From Ancistrus triradiatus (Eukaryota > Chordata > Actinopteri > Siluriformes > Loricariidae), in contig JAJAGP010000368.1 in assembly GCA_025084515.1 (NCBI GenBank), positions 372,001-436,000 of the forward strand: a stretch of DNA of 64,000 nucleotides, given 5' to 3'. Position numbers and translations under genes: made by a program. Below are positions 1 to 11,539 of the stretch, one piece after another (positions within the stretch are counted from its first letter, which is position 1; each line of letters begins with the position of its first letter). The notes under the pieces were generated by a model. It made no database searches. It was not told where the DNA came from and saw nothing but the letters and a program-made list of their open reading frames with translations.

Positions 1-52
1 ATGCAGAAATATAGAAAATTCTAAAGAGTTCACAAACTTTCAAGTACCACTG
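1..52 (+). mobile_element. Tc1 family A, right terminal repeat only
   Basis: The window opens inside the terminal inverted repeat of the commonest Tc1-like family here (family A). The stretch matches the ends at 16264, 21858, 38639 and 53891, including the last bases GTACCACTG followed by the target TA at 53-54. The rest of the element lies to the left of the window. No coding sequence is present. Confidence 0.8.
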
Positions 53-691
53 TAGGATGACATTCAACCTCATCCAAGCACTCAAATACAGAGTTACTAC
101 TTGTAGATTGATCAAAAAGATGTTAATGGAAAATGAACATTCAGGTAAATTTCTAAAACTTTACATGAGCCAGCTCATATAGTAAGATGTTAACTGTCAA
201 TGTTAGGAATGAAGGCTGAAGGTAGCAGCCAGAGGATTTCTTTGAACTGAATCACCAAATTAATAAATTTTGTTCAGATGGATCTTGAGCAGGACATGTT
301 CAGTTTTCATTAGCTTTTGAATCCAAAATATCTTAAATTGCATTTTTCCTTTTACCAGGACAAAGAATCAACAAGAAAATGAATGAATGCACACACTCAG
401 TGTTTGTATTGCTTTTTTTTTATGAGAATAACCCTGGTTAGGCTGAAAATAAATATGATATTGGCTTAAGATAAATGCTTACCAAACAGAATTGCTCTGA
501 CTTGCAGAGGATTTGCTGTGTGCTTGCTTCACAGCAGTAGACATTTTCTATCGCACTGCAAGTAATAACAGAGGTATTGTTGAACCGTTATAATTAAAAC
601 TGACATGCGGTCAAGTCACTAATTTAAAATGGTTTCAGCTGACTACACTGATTAACAACAAATAAAAATAACTATTTTCTTATGCAACCTA
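53..691. other. unassigned AT-rich DNA
   Basis: No recognisable gene, RNA or repeat was found between the family A end and the next Tc1. The sequence is AT-rich with short homopolymers and no open frame longer than about 50 codons. Confidence 0.5.
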
Positions 692-1117
692 CACTGTGTG
701 CACAATTATTAGGCTAATTGTATTCCTCAGGAAATATTTTATTGTTGAAGAAACAAGATCCTCACAGTCAATCCAAAATGTTATTGAACCTCGAACCTCG
801 AAAAAGGTTTGGAAAAGGTAGTGTTGTATTTCTCAGCATAATATAAAGTCTAGAGAATTATTAGGTAAATATTAGTGTGCAGAACTATTAGGCAACTAAT
901 TTTCCCAACTCAATTGTTTATTATCAGTTTTTCCAGAATGGAACAAAAAAGTAACATAAACTGACATTTAAATAACATTTTTCGACTTAAAAAATAATCA
1001 GTGGCCAATATAGCCACCCTTCCTTCACTAAGGAGTCTGCGAGTTTCTTGATATGTTCACAATCAAATTGTGCTTAAGCAGCAACAGCCTCTCAAATACA
1101 GTCAAAGAGGTATATTG

Positions 1118-1330
1118 TCAAAATTAAAGTTAAATTTATTTATAACAGCGCTTTTTACCTTGGAGCATTGTCTCAAAGCAGTTTTACAAATATCTAGGCA
1201 CAAAGCACTAATTGAGCAAGCAACAGCGGAAAGTACAACTCCCTAAATGTTAGAAGGACAAAACCTTGGGAGGACCAAGACTTTAAAAAAGGGACCCAAA
1301 CTCCTTGGGCAGCTTAGATGATATATGTAA
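1118..1330 (-). mobile_element. LINE 3' tail fragment (family S), inside the Tc1
   Basis: In reverse complement this matches the tails at 10741-10974 and 50860-51098: the CCTTGGGAGGACCAAGACT block, the shared 'gggagtttttccttgcc' segment and the 'tttgagacaatgctcc' segment close to the 3' end. No reverse transcriptase sequence remains. It is a 5'-truncated retroposed copy. Confidence 0.7.
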
Positions 1331-1914
1331 GATTTACACTAAATTACCTCATTTAAAGTTTATATTAATATAGTAGTTTAAATAAAGAAGTTATATCTAA
1401 AATTTTAAATAGAGAACATATTTAAAGTAAATATTATAAATAAAATATAATAATGTATAACAATAAAATTTTAAAATTAAATGTAATAATTTGCTTTACA
1501 TTACATTTTGAATGTTATTTTCAACTGCGGAATCTATCCAATGCATCTAAAGTTAACCTACCTTTCTCTGTTCTCTCCTCTACCTGTCTTCTCTCTCTCC
1601 CTTGGGCGTAATCGCTCTCCACTTTCGTTTCACTCTTTCATTTCACTCTTTCGAGTTCATGACATTTCATAAAGGTCTGAAGCAGCAATAATTTTGCAGC
1701 AGCGATCTGCTTCCACTACAAAATGTATGTAGTGAAAACTCTGTTGTACTTCTGGACAATCCTGACAGGTTGAAGTTCTGGAATATGACGGCACTGCTAA
1801 CTTCACGTTTCATTTATAATTTTTTACCGTGAATTTGTGACTTTTCTTCTCCATGTGATTTTTGCAACCCTGTTGACTATTCCCAACAACATTTGATTGT
1901 CCAGTGGTCACACC
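1331..1914. other. AT-rich and pyrimidine-rich filler inside the Tc1
   Basis: Positions 1331-1510 are almost pure A/T. A pyrimidine-rich stretch with repeated 'ttcactctttc' follows at about 1560-1650. Nothing coding was recognised. Some of this may be decayed transposase. Confidence 0.4.
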
Positions 1915-2475
1915 TGTCATGCCACGTCACCAGCGCACTCGTGCCCCCTCCCGATCTTCCCAATTGACTACAACAGTGAACGAGCCTAACTACAACTCCC
2001 ACAATCCTCCCACGGACTGCTCGACTCCGCCAACCAATCCGGAACCCTCTTCTAGATCGCGGTCACCTGAGTAAGGATTATTAACACCTGTTTCCATATA
2101 AACCTGGCAGTTACAATACTCCTTGTGAATTATTGCCTCCATTTTCAATGAGCGTACCGAGCAGTTTATCTTCCGGACTGATACCCGGTTTTGACCCTCA
2201 TCTGCTCCCTGGATTCATGTTTTTTGGATACCTTTACCAAGCTGGCGGATTACTGGTTTCCACTCGTGCTTGTTTCATGACGATCCGATTGCTTCATGTC
2301 ACTGGACAGTAGCGCCCGTGTGATGGATTACTGGTATCGACCCACGCCTGTTTGATGACCCTATAGCCTAGCCCTTGTTGTTGTTGTTACGCTGCTCTTC
2401 CTGCATCGAGTCAATAAACCTCTTAACTTTCATCCCTGGGTCTGCGCTCGTCTATCCTTCCTGTCAAGCATCACA
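1915..2475 (+). mobile_element. solo LTR with 5-bp target duplication
   Basis: The element begins TGTCATGC and ends GCATCACA, a short imperfect inverted repeat with the TG...CA ends of retroviral and LTR-retrotransposon LTRs. The 5 bp on either side are identical (ACACC at 1910-1914 and 2476-2480), the duplication length usual for Ty3/gypsy and many retroviral integrases. A TATA-like CATATAAA lies near 2095 and a polyadenylation signal AATAAA near 2413, in the correct U3-R order for the plus strand. No internal region is present, so recombination between two LTRs most likely removed it. Family assignment is not possible from sequence alone. It is probably Ty3/gypsy. Confidence 0.85.
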
Positions 2476-2845
2476 ACACCTCAATAGTTTAGCTATTGAA
2501 GTGTGTTGCATTTGCTCGAAAGGCATTTTATAAATTTTAGCCTTTTTTAAATTGGTTTTGTTTGTTTACAAAACTTTATACTCTGTGGCCCAGGTTACCT
2601 GTGGAACTGAGGTGCCTAATAATTATGCACACCTTAATATAATCACTCTAGGACACATCCCAACCACCAATGACACAAATAAATATCACCTGATAAGGAT
2701 TAAACCCAATAAGCATTCAAGTTGGAAAATGTGCATAGAACTAATGACAAGGTCAGAATACTCACTTGCCTAACAATTGTGCATGAAGTGTATATCTTAA
2801 TCCAAATATCCAAATGTGTAAAAAGTTCTCCATCACCTATAGTTT

Positions 2846-3136
2846 TTAGTTCCAATCAGGCCTGAGTGGGTACACTGTTATTTTTAAAGAACAGGAATCT
2901 ATATAGTCTGATCTTCACAACACATTTGAGGTAGTGCATCATGGCACAAACAAAGGAGCTCTCTGACGACCTCAGAAAAATATTTGTTGTTGCTCATCAG
3001 ACTGGAAAAAGTTACAAAACCACTTCTAAAGAGTATGGACTCCACCAATCCACAGTTAGACAGACTGTATACAAATGGAAATTTAAGGCCATTGTTACTC
3101 GTCCGACTAACAAAGATCCAAAAAAAAGCACCACTG
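2846..3136 (+). mobile_element. Tc1 family A, internally deleted copy with N-terminal transposase
   Basis: The plus-strand frame from ATG 2941 encodes the first ~65 residues of a Tc1 transposase, the paired-like helix-turn-helix that binds the terminal repeat (QTGKSYKTTSKEYGLHQSTV region). At about codon 62 the frame jumps directly into the right terminal sequence (AAGCACCACTG, TA at 3137-3138). The catalytic DDE domain is therefore deleted. The 5' terminal repeat is also missing or unrecognisable before 2846. Such a product could at most bind ends and could not transpose. Confidence 0.75.
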
Positions 3137-4750
3137 TAGCTGTACCACTGCTCTGCAGGATTTACACAACATTTAGCAAACACAACAGTTTTCATTGTTT
3201 TAGATTCTTCTTGAAAGCACAAGCCTAGATAAATGAGACACCAGAGGCTTGCAGAAACGTGACAGCACAAGTTGAGAAACGCAAACAGTGCTCACTCTTG
3301 AGTAGCAGTTTCCTATTAGTTGCTGGCAAGAACTCGAGTGCAGTGTCTTTCTCGCTTTGTTGAAAGGTTTTGCATTGTGTATTTAAGTATTTGCTGCTAC
3401 TTAATCCACCATGACAATGCCTAGAAACTGCAAACAGAGTTCTTTCTGTTAGACATACAGTGTGCCAAAAGCCTTTTTCAAAAAATGCTACGACATTTAC
3501 TTTGCTTCTAAAGTAGCTGACCAGAGTAAAAGCTGAGTCCCGCATAATTTGTTGCGGCACGTCAGTCTTCTCACATCACAAGCACACAACATGCCTTTTA
3601 CCAAGCTTATGACCTAGGAGTGAACCAAAAGATCACACTTTAGATTGCTACTTCTGCATGGAAAATATAAATTGTATAACATCGTAATCCAGAAACACAA
3701 TCTCTCCCGGTCTCTGTGTTAAAGTAGATTGTGAAAACATGTGGAGTCTGTTTACACCTTGTATTATCACTTGACATCATGAAAAGCCAGGTGTAAATCC
3801 ACACAAGAAGCACTACAATCAGATCACTCAGAACACATTCAGAGATGGTCAGAGTCCAATTCTGACCACATGTAATACAAGTGTAAACAGAATGTCTCTT
3901 CTGTATTTTCACAGACATTTCCTGATGGAGCCGTTACAAGGACGTGCATGCAATTTACTGTTCTACTGCATTGTGGGAACCCTGTCCTTAAAACTGTTTA
4001 GAAACTCTTCATAAACTTCATGCATATACATACACAGCTGCTCTGCCGAGCTCAAAATGTGGGACAAGCTGTTGTATCACGCACCTGCAGCAAGATACCA
4101 CAGAGTTGCTAGTTACTGCAACTCTCCTTTCCAATTGTAAGACCGAATGCAGGTGGTACATTTTTCTCAAAATCAGTGCCCGCACTTTTCCAGAAATTAA
4201 GATGAATGCCTGGGATTATACACAAAAGAAACCTAAATATACTGCATATGTGAAACCAGCCACAATTCTCCCCTACCAGTTCTGACTTTTCTCTTGTGCC
4301 ATAATGTTCTCTGAACATTAGCAGTGCTGACCACTGTCAAAATTACAGTAGCTGCCAGCCACAGCTTTCTCCAATGTCTGTTGTAGATGGTTTCTGCCCA
4401 TATTTGAGAGCTTATAATACACTGGTACTAGCCTGTGAGAAAGCATGATTACAATAGTTTTCAGGAACTAAAAGTTAGCCGAAGTGTGTGTGGGTGTGCT
4501 TTTTACAAAAAAGATCAGATCTCATCTGGTCACACTGGGGACTGTGAAAAGTGTAAATGGAACCTGCCCAAAGTATTTCTGTCAAATACAGACACAATCC
4601 AGATACAAAACACGTTAATGCAAGGCCTAAAAAGGTTGTGGATTCCTTTGTACTGCCTTTTCTAAAAAAACTGCAACTCTCACCTATATAAAGTGCTTAG
4701 TGAAGATGAATGAAAGAAAGAATATAAGCCTATCTTAACACATTCACTTA
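3137..4750. other. mostly unassigned DNA with one small MITE
   Basis: Apart from the inverted-repeat element at 3747-3891, nothing in this 1.6 kb was identified. Short open frames on both strands show no recognisable domain. A minus-strand frame near 4109-4318 has a pyrimidine-rich tract and AG before it, but no donor or family match, so it is not called an exon. Confidence 0.4.
3747..3891. mobile_element. small MITE-like inverted-repeat element
   Basis: About 145 bp bounded by TCTGTTTACACCTTGTATTA and its near complement TAATACAAGTGTAAACAGA. A related half-site (GTTTACACCTGGTAG) occurs at about 56619. There is no coding capacity. The target duplication is unclear, so the superfamily (hAT or Harbinger type) is undecided. 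Confidence 0.5.
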
Positions 4751-5984
4751 CAGTGGGACAAAAAAGTATTTAGTCAGCCACTGATTTTGCAAGTTCTCCT
4801 ACTTAGAAAGATGAGAGAGGTCTGTAATTTTCATCATAGGTACACTTCAACTATGAGAGACAAAATGAGAAAACATAATCCAGGAAATCACATTGTAGGA
4901 TGTTTAAAGAATTTAATTGTAAATCATGGTAGAAAAGAAGTATTTGGTCAGCCACAAACAAGCAAGATTTCTGGCTCTCACAGACCTGTAACTTCTTTAA
5001 GAAGCTCTTCTGTCCTCCATTCGATACCTGTATTATTGGCACCTGTTTGACCTTGTTATCTGTATAAAAGACACCTGTCCACAGCCTCAAACAGTCAAAC
5101 TCCAAACTCAACCATGGCCAAGACCAAAGAGCTGTTGAAGGACTCACCAAGAAGAAAATTGTAGACCTGCACCAGGTTGGGAAGAGTGAATCTACAATAG
5201 GCAAGCAGGTTGGTGTGAATAAATCAACTGTGGGAGCAATTTGAAAGAAAATGGAAGACATACAAGACCATTGATAATCTCCCTCGATCTGGGGCCCCAC
5301 GCAAGATCTCATCCCAATGGGGTCAAAATGATCATGAGAACAATAGAGCAAAAATCCCAGAACTACACGGAGGGACCTGATGAATGACCTGCAGAAAGCT
5401 GGGACCAAAGTAACAAAGGCTACCATCAATAACACACTATGCCGCAATGGACTCAGATCCTGCAGTGCCAGGCGTGTCCCCCTGCTTAAGCCAGTACAAG
5501 TCCAGGTCCGTCTGAAGTTTGCCAGAGAGCATATGGATGATCCAGAAGAGGATTGGGAGAATATCATGTGGTCAGATGAAACTAAAATAGAACTTCTTGG
5601 TAAAAACTCAACTCGTCGTGTTTGGAGAAGAAGAATACCGAGTTGCATCCCAAGAACACCATACCTACTGTGAAGCATGGGGGTGGAAACCTCATGCTTT
5701 GGGGCTGTATTTCTGCAGAGGGGACAGGACGACTGATCCGTGTTCAGGGAAGAATGAACGGGGCCATGTATCATGACATTTTAAGCCAAAACCTCCTTCC
5801 ATCAGGGAGAGCATTGAAGATGGAACGTGGCTGCGTCTTCCAGCATGACAATGATCCCAAACACACCGTTTAGGCAACGAAAGAGTGGCTCCATAAAAAG
5901 CATTTCAAGGTCCTGGAGTGGCCTAGCCAGTCTCCAGACCTCAGCCCCATAGAAAATTTGTGGAGGGAGTTGAAAGTCCGTGTT
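4751..5984 (+). mobile_element. Tc1 family B, 3'-truncated copy
   Basis: It starts with the family B terminal repeat (CAGTGGGACAAAAAAGTATT) after TA 4749-4750. It continues through the 5' region and a transposase gene whose start codon lies at 5114. The reading frame is broken within about 16 codons, and later blocks are in different frames: the WENIMWSDETK segment with the first catalytic Asp near 5570, then a block carrying HDNDPKH at about 5845-5870. Similarity stops abruptly at about 5984, before the C-terminus and right repeat. A 307-codon frame runs antisense (4851-5774), but it follows from the codon pattern and is not a gene. Confidence 0.8.
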
Positions 5985-6151
5985 TGAAACTCTGATAACA
6001 GAAGGTCAGTGGCTAAATGCTTGATGTTAAGTATATTAAGTTAGAATAATGTCGTCAAATATGAAATGAATAATAAGGGAACCTCATTTTTTTTTAAATC
6101 CTCAATTTAAACGTTTCATGCTGCAAACAACAAATGTCTGTAATTTTTAGG

Positions 6152-7098
6152 TATAGGTACCTAGGTTCTCGTCATTAATTCATTCCAGAAGCCTTTTCAA
6201 GAAGTAAAAATGAGGAGTACTGAGCAAATTTTTCCCATAACAAATAATGTACATTGAATGAATGCATTTCAGACCCCCTGAAAATCCACACAAGGCATTA
6301 AATATTCACATATAAGGCATTATATGCATTAATGGAGTTGTATTGTACAGGTTCTCCCTGATTTACGATGGGGATATGTTCCAACAAATCCATCACAAGT
6401 TAAATGTGACATGAACTGGGGAGTTTAACGAGTGTTTGATGTATCATAGCGGTGACAAGGCTGAAATTGGCTTCTTATTCTCCAGCTTCTTTTTTGTGTT
6501 TGCGGTCCATCTTAAATGAATGCAGTTACATTATCTTGCCTGTAGAAAGAGATTCAGCATCATGATAAGTAATGATAAGTAAGTTAATGTTTAAAACACT
6601 TACATTAACCTACATATTGACAAAATCATTAACACAACACTTATTTTATAATAAAGTGTCGAAAAATCCCATGTAATGTAGTGAGTAATTGACTGAAAGT
6701 GAAATGTATAAGCAAATGCTCCTGTGTTCTGGATCTTTCGATTCCAGTTTTGCTTTTGGTTGGCTCTGGTAATGCTAACCTTTTTAGGACCCATGGAGAC
6801 TTATTTGCACTAAGAATACAGTACTGTAGATGCAAAACTAAAGAAAAACACGATAAACACAGCGGATATCTTCTCTGAGCAAGGATATTGTGAATCTGAA
6901 CCATTGAATCACTGTATAACGAATTGTGAATCGTGACTCATGAATCAAGTTTTGGCTGAAACAAGTCGCGCGACTCCACTCAAACAAGTTTAAGCAACTG
7001 CACTGAGTACCGAGCAAACAACGAGAACCAAGAAATATTTTTCTAGTCAAAATGCGTCGAGCACCAAATTCGACGACTTCCGAGGTGGTCAACCACTG
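6152..7098 (-). mobile_element. family C DNA transposon (Tigger/pogo-like ends), non-autonomous
   Basis: The right end reads ...GGTCAACCACTG followed by TA 7099-7100. The left end (TATAGGTACCTAGGTTCTCG) is a decayed form of the complementary terminus CAGTGGTACC seen intact at 19462. The interior matches the 19462-21402 copy in inverse orientation: the block 'ggttctccctgatttac' and the block around 'tggggatatgttccaac'. No transposase is recognisable. TA target and CAG ends suggest the Tc1/mariner superfamily, Tigger/pogo branch. That is inference. Confidence 0.6.
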
Positions 7099-7142
7099 TA
7101 TTTTACATATTATTAATAAAGATTAATAATAATGTTTTTGTA

Positions 7143-7255
7143 GGGCGGCACGTGGCTCAGTGGGTAGCATTGCCGCCTCACAGCAAGAAGGTCCTGGGTT
7201 CAGTCCCAGCGTGGAGTGGCCTGGGTCCTTTCTGTGTGGAGTCTGCATGTCCTGC
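7143..7255 (+). repeat. DANA/Mermaid-like tRNA SINE, 5' part
   Basis: It begins GGCGGCACGTGGCTCAGTGG, with a polymerase III A-box-like TGGCTCAGTGGGTAGC and a B-box-like GGGTTCAGTCCC about 45 bp on. The conserved 'tgtgtggagtctgcatgt' segment follows. It breaks off at about 7255, so only the tRNA head and first part of the body remain. Confidence 0.75.
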
Positions 7256-8487
7256 CCAAGTCAAAAAGTGTAGCAAAACAGCATTTATAACATGAATGTC
7301 TCACTCCTAAGTGCTTATTGCCAGCAACAAAGCTTAAATAGTTTTCTAGTGCCTTCACAAAGACAGAGAAACACTTGTTAGCGTTAACTGTATTTGATCT
7401 TGCTGGCAATGAAGTTGAACAGCTATACGAGAGTGTTCAGTTCATGGTGAAGAAACACAAAGCTTCATTGTTGAACCGTGTAGTCTGCAAGGTCCTGTTA
7501 AGACTCGCTGTCAGTTGACAATACCAGTATTACAGAGAGCATGTCTGTGCAGGAAAACTGCATGAAGTCCAGATGTTACTTCAGAATAAAAATATTTGCC
7601 TTCAGCACTGACAAATCAGTGCAGCAATCCAACTGACTCTGACCCCATTTGAACCCAAATGAACATTCTGATATAAAATGCTTTTTTTAGTATTCTGTAC
7701 CAAAGCACAGCATTTCTCTGGGCGTTTTCACACTTGGACACGTCAAACGAACTCAGACCCCTCTAAATGGCCCCCAAAATGAACCAAACCAAGACGACCT
7801 CCCAAGAATGTCTCAGTTCGGTTCGTTTGTGGTTCGTTTTGTGGTGATCTTGATTTGTGCATTGTGAAAGCAAAACAGTCCCGGACCACTTCACATTTTG
7901 TTCACAGTACTGAAAGCGGAACAGTCGAGGTTTGCCGTACAGAGCTGTTTACGACTGTCCTGCATATGATACAGCTCTCCAGCTCTAATCGCTGCTGCTG
8001 CTGCTGGTTATACAACTTCAGATTGCGCTATAATCACTAATTCCAAAAGCCTAAATGAGTTTGACTGACCACTCATCTCCATTGTTTATCCAACACATTT
8101 TATATTTTATACACCTAAATTGCACTCAATTCCCTAGCAATGCTTTTTAGAAATGCTAGAAATGATAGTTTTGTTATGTAATAAACGAAATAAGTTTTAA
8201 AACATTTTCAATTCTGAAAGAAAAGTTCTATACTATTCTGTTCTATTCTAGATTTCTAGTGTATTCATAAAATCTTTCATCATGTTACTCTTATTGACAT
8301 GCAATTTATTATGATTATTATGACACATTTCTCTCTTATACTTCTTAATAAACAAAAGTTTGGGAACGGTTAATGAGTTATTTCATTCTGTGGCCACTCC
8401 AGAGCAAAAAATTCAGACAGATAACCAACAAGTGTAGCCTCAGTGCAAAACTATCAGTCATGTCAGGCACATATCAATCAGCCATTT
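7256..8487. other. unassigned DNA; possible inverted-repeat element near 7722-7935
   Basis: The stretch 7722-7935 has paired motifs typical of fish MITEs (GGCGTTTTCACACTTGGAC and later GTGCATTGTGAAAGC), but no clean boundaries or target duplication. A short (CTG)n tract lies near 7990-8006. The rest holds nothing recognisable. Confidence 0.35.
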
Positions 8488-8672
8488 TTCAGTGGCATCT
8501 CTGACGCATTTACGTATCATTTGCATACAATAATATTGTGAGAATACCCTTTGTTTTTACATTGCAGTAAGCTTAAAAGATTATGTGACTATGGTAATGT
8601 CTGGTCAACATCCATTTCGATCAACGTCCTGTTTGACAGAATGTAATGATGACGTTAAATGGTGCATACCTG
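8488..8672 (-). mobile_element. family D DNA transposon fragment
   Basis: It matches the left end of the copies at 28287 and 32762 in inverse orientation: the 'gacgttaaatggtgcat' terminus, the 'atgtgactatggtaatg' block and the 'gagaataccctttg' block. It is non-coding, with only the terminal ~185 bp conserved. Confidence 0.65.
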
Positions 8673-8839
8673 TATATACAAAGTAGATAGGTTAGATAGA
8701 TAAGTAATTTCATGACATAACCATCACATTTTCAAGTTCCAAAAGTAAACCCAATATTATATATCTGTGAGTGGCTGGAAATTTGTGAGCCTCTGCTTTC
8801 AGTAGCTTTCAGCAAAAAGCAGCTGCCAGGGCAACTACA

Positions 8840-8922
8840 ATGTCTGCAGAGGAGCCAGCATCTGTGATTTTTGCTTACAATTGTGAGCCTGTAATCCATG
8901 GAGACGAACACCCGCTTAACAG
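8840..8922 (+). other. possible small coding exon (unidentified)
   Basis: An ATG at 8840 opens 27 codons (beginning MSAEEPASVIFAYNCEP, ending HGDEHPLN) that stop exactly at a CAG|GTAAAA splice-donor-like junction at 8922/8923. The stretch is not part of any repeat copy identified here. The reverse strand of the same segment also shows an acceptor and a donor around a 36-nt open stretch, so the direction is uncertain. No family is recognised and no companion exon was found. It could easily be chance. Confidence 0.2.
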
Positions 8923-9245
8923 GTAAAAAAAACAAATAAAACCCTTCTCACAGATGTACAGGTTGGCCATAAACTACATTCCATCAAAGCAGCACAGCAG
9001 GATATGTTGTTAGCCCTGCATAAACCTGACAAAGTGAACTACTCGAATGATGTTAAAACACAATTTTCTCAGTTAGCCCTGCGAGCTGTTTTCAGGGTTT
9101 TCCATTTAATTGTTTTATGAACACACCATAAACGTCATGCATATTTTTGTTTGTTTAAAGCTGTGATTGGTGATGTCCTCTTTGCACTCAAGTTTTTATA
9201 TGACCAAGAACGCAGTTTAACATCTACAGTTTTCCTTTTTTTTCT

Positions 9246-10372
9246 AGGGTCACTGTCTGGTTTTATGACCCACTTTCTATTGAGACTCAGTTCACAGACT
9301 GATACCCTGACATTTTCCTTTAGGATTTGCTGCTAAAATTCAGAATTCACTGTTCCGTCCATGGTGGCAACGTATGCAGCAAAACAGGCAAAAACCATGA
9401 TACTACCACCACCATGTTTCGCAGATGGGATAAAGTTCTTATGTTGAAATAAAGTGCATTTCTTACACTTAAAAGCTCTATTTTGGAATCCATCCACAAA
9501 ATATTGTCCAATCTGGACTGTCCTAGTGCCACGTGATGGGCGACAGGGTTCTCTTTGGAGAACCAGGCAGCAGGGTGGTGCAAGTGGTTATCACACTGTT
9601 GCCACACAGCTCCAGAGATTCCAGGTTTGATCCCAATCTCAGCCACTGTCGGTGAGGCATTTGTATTTCTCTGTGTCCGCATGCGTTAACTCCGACATTC
9701 CAAAGTATTTTTTAGACTAATTGGTTGTTCTGAAGTTACCCCAGTGTGAATGTGTCTGACTAATGTCAATGTAAGTTGCTCAGGTCTGTGTTTGACTTTA
9801 AAGAAATCTTTAAATAACAGATAAATAAATAAATAAATAAACAAACAAATAAATAAGTTACCTCACAGACTATTACATGCCTTATGCTTGGAGTGATTTT
9901 TGTTGACTGACCAAGTACCAATGATCTTGAAAATTTTCAATCTGTACACAATCTGTCTGACTGTGGAGTGGTCCAAACTCTTTAAAGGTGGTTTTTAATG
10001 TTTTATAGACTGAAAAACTCTTTTTCTGAGGTCCTCAGAAAAGGTTTTCTGTTCTATTGTAACACACTTCCATGAACATGAATTTTGAAGATCAGACTCT
10101 GATAGATCCACATTCTTTAATTATAAAAGGGTGCATACCTCATACTTGATTGTCACCATAATGAGTGAAAACACCTTTTTCAATACTTAATTGCCACTTA
10201 CACTTATGTAATATTGGACCATTTTCCTCAATAAATAAATGCTGTTTAACTGGATTCTCTTTGTCTACTTTCAGGACTTGTGTACTAAAAGTGGATAAAG
10301 AGAATCCAATTAAAGATATATACACAGAAAAATAAACAATTTAATAGGTTCACAAACTTTAAAGCACCACTG
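9246..10372 (-). mobile_element. Tc1 family A copy interrupted by a SINE
   Basis: Minus-strand transposase remnants lie at 9246-9565 (the region from the second catalytic Asp back to the KIELL segment) and resume at 9895-10090 with the helix-turn-helix portion. The right terminal repeat ends at 10372 (GCACCACTG). A SINE occupies 9569-9780, followed by an (AAAT)n tail at 9823-9857. Multiple stops and frameshifts are present. The C-terminal third and left repeat are missing. Confidence 0.75.
9569..9857 (+). repeat. degenerate DANA/Mermaid-like SINE with A-rich tail, inside Tc1
   Basis: A tRNA-like head (GGTGGTGCAAGTGGTTATCA, B-box-like CAGGTTTGATCCC) is followed by the SINE body with 'tctgtgtccgcatgcgtt'. 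The copy ends near an (AAAT)n/(AAAC)n tract. It lies between two halves of one transposase, so it inserted after the Tc1 copy. Confidence 0.65.
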
Positions 10373-10380
10373 TGCTTTAC

Positions 10381-10975
10381 ACCACTGCGTCCCGTGGGGT
10401 TGCCAATGTCTCATGTGATCCCTCTTGGCTGTGTTTCCTACCAGTTCTCCTCTTTCTAGCTATGCTGCTATAGCTAATGCTGCCGGGGTCTCATGCTACA
10501 CATGGCATCAGTGATTGTTAATAGACACTGTGCTCTTAATCAATAACTAATTACATTTTCTGTTTTCTCTCCGAGCTGTGTTCCTGTAGTTCCAGCCCCA
10601 CACATGATGTTCATCTGCTGTAGCTCCACTCAAGCTGCTTCCGTCATCAGCTCCAGACCCATCATACCCGGGCTACTTAATGCCGATGTGCATACTTCAC
10701 ATTTTATTCGAACTTTGACTCCATGACTTTAGTTCCGCTCTTAGATTTATCATCTACGCCGCCCAAGGAGGTTGGGTCCCTTTTTGAGTCTTGGTCCTCC
10801 CAAGGTTTCTTCCTATAACTCAGGGAGTTTTTCCTTGCCACTGTTCGGCCCTAGGCTGCTCACAATTTGGGATTGGACGTAGTTATTAGGAGATAATCTA
10901 AACTTGTAAAGTTGCTTTGAGACAATGCTCCATTGTAAAAAGCGCTATATAAATAAATCTGACTTGACTTGACTT
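10381..10975 (+). mobile_element. LINE 3' region (family S), longest continuous copy
   Basis: About 600 bp without coding sequence, matching 41043-41190 (first 140 bp) and 50763-51098 (last 335 bp). The 3' end is 'gctatataaataaatctga' followed by three TTGAC repeats, a simple-repeat tail typical of L2/CR1-clade LINEs. A related copy at 51935 lies next to L2-like reverse transcriptase, which supports a LINE origin. That link is inference. Confidence 0.65.
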
Positions 10976-11539
10976 GTATCTGTATAAAGTGACCATGCAT
11001 GTTCACAGCTTATGGACCTGGACAGAATACAGTCCAAGTGTCACTTTAGGTAACAATCAAAATAAAAAATACACCATGAAAAGATAAGACATTCACATCA
11101 ATTTTTATGAAGCCATAATTCTAATACTGCCAGCCTTTTGACTTCATCCAACTTGATCTTGATCTAGTGCACATGAGATTTCTATTTTCACTGCTATGAG
11201 AAATTTAGTCCAATTCACATTAAACTAACTGCAGGCTGAATACATCTTCCAATGCAGTATAACAGTTCAAATAATTCACTGTAATTAGGCAGGATAGTAA
11301 TAATCCTATATATATGAGTATATTATGTTTATTATGTTTCATGTAGAAGTCTGTGTGGTGAATGTAAGAATGTGACTTTTAATTAAGGACTGCTCAGTAG
11401 GTCTAGACAGAATAAATCTATTTTAAATATACATGCCTATGGATAAAACAGCCACAATTCAGTCAATGCTACTGTAATTAAAACGCATTGTTTAACATCT
11501 GTTCAACATCTGTTCACTACAATGGCCAAGGTCTTAAAA
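10976..11539. other. unassigned DNA
   Basis: Nothing recognisable was seen. The stretch has no long open frame and no terminal-repeat motif. Confidence 0.4.

Larger units (their letters stand above)
692..2790 (-). mobile_element. Tc1-like family J, decayed, with two nested insertions
   Basis: The ends are a related inverted pair: CACTGTGTGCACAATTATTA at the left and its imperfect complement ending GCATGAAGTG at the right. They are flanked by TA at 690-691 and 2791-2792. A second, inner copy of the same motif lies near 2615-2635, so the terminal repeat is of the long IR/DR type. The segment at about 1005-1115 matches the catalytic side of a minus-strand Tc1 transposase but has no open frame left. 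The copy is interrupted by a LINE tail (1118-1330) and by a solo LTR (1915-2475). Both are therefore younger than this transposon. The length without insertions is near 1.3 kb, normal for Tc1. Confidence 0.75.

Noticed and set aside
4851..5774. 307-codon minus-strand open frame, the longest in the window
   Set aside because: It lies exactly antisense to a Tc1 family B transposase. Similar antisense frames occur in the 58866 copy. The composition follows the sense codons and no domain is present.
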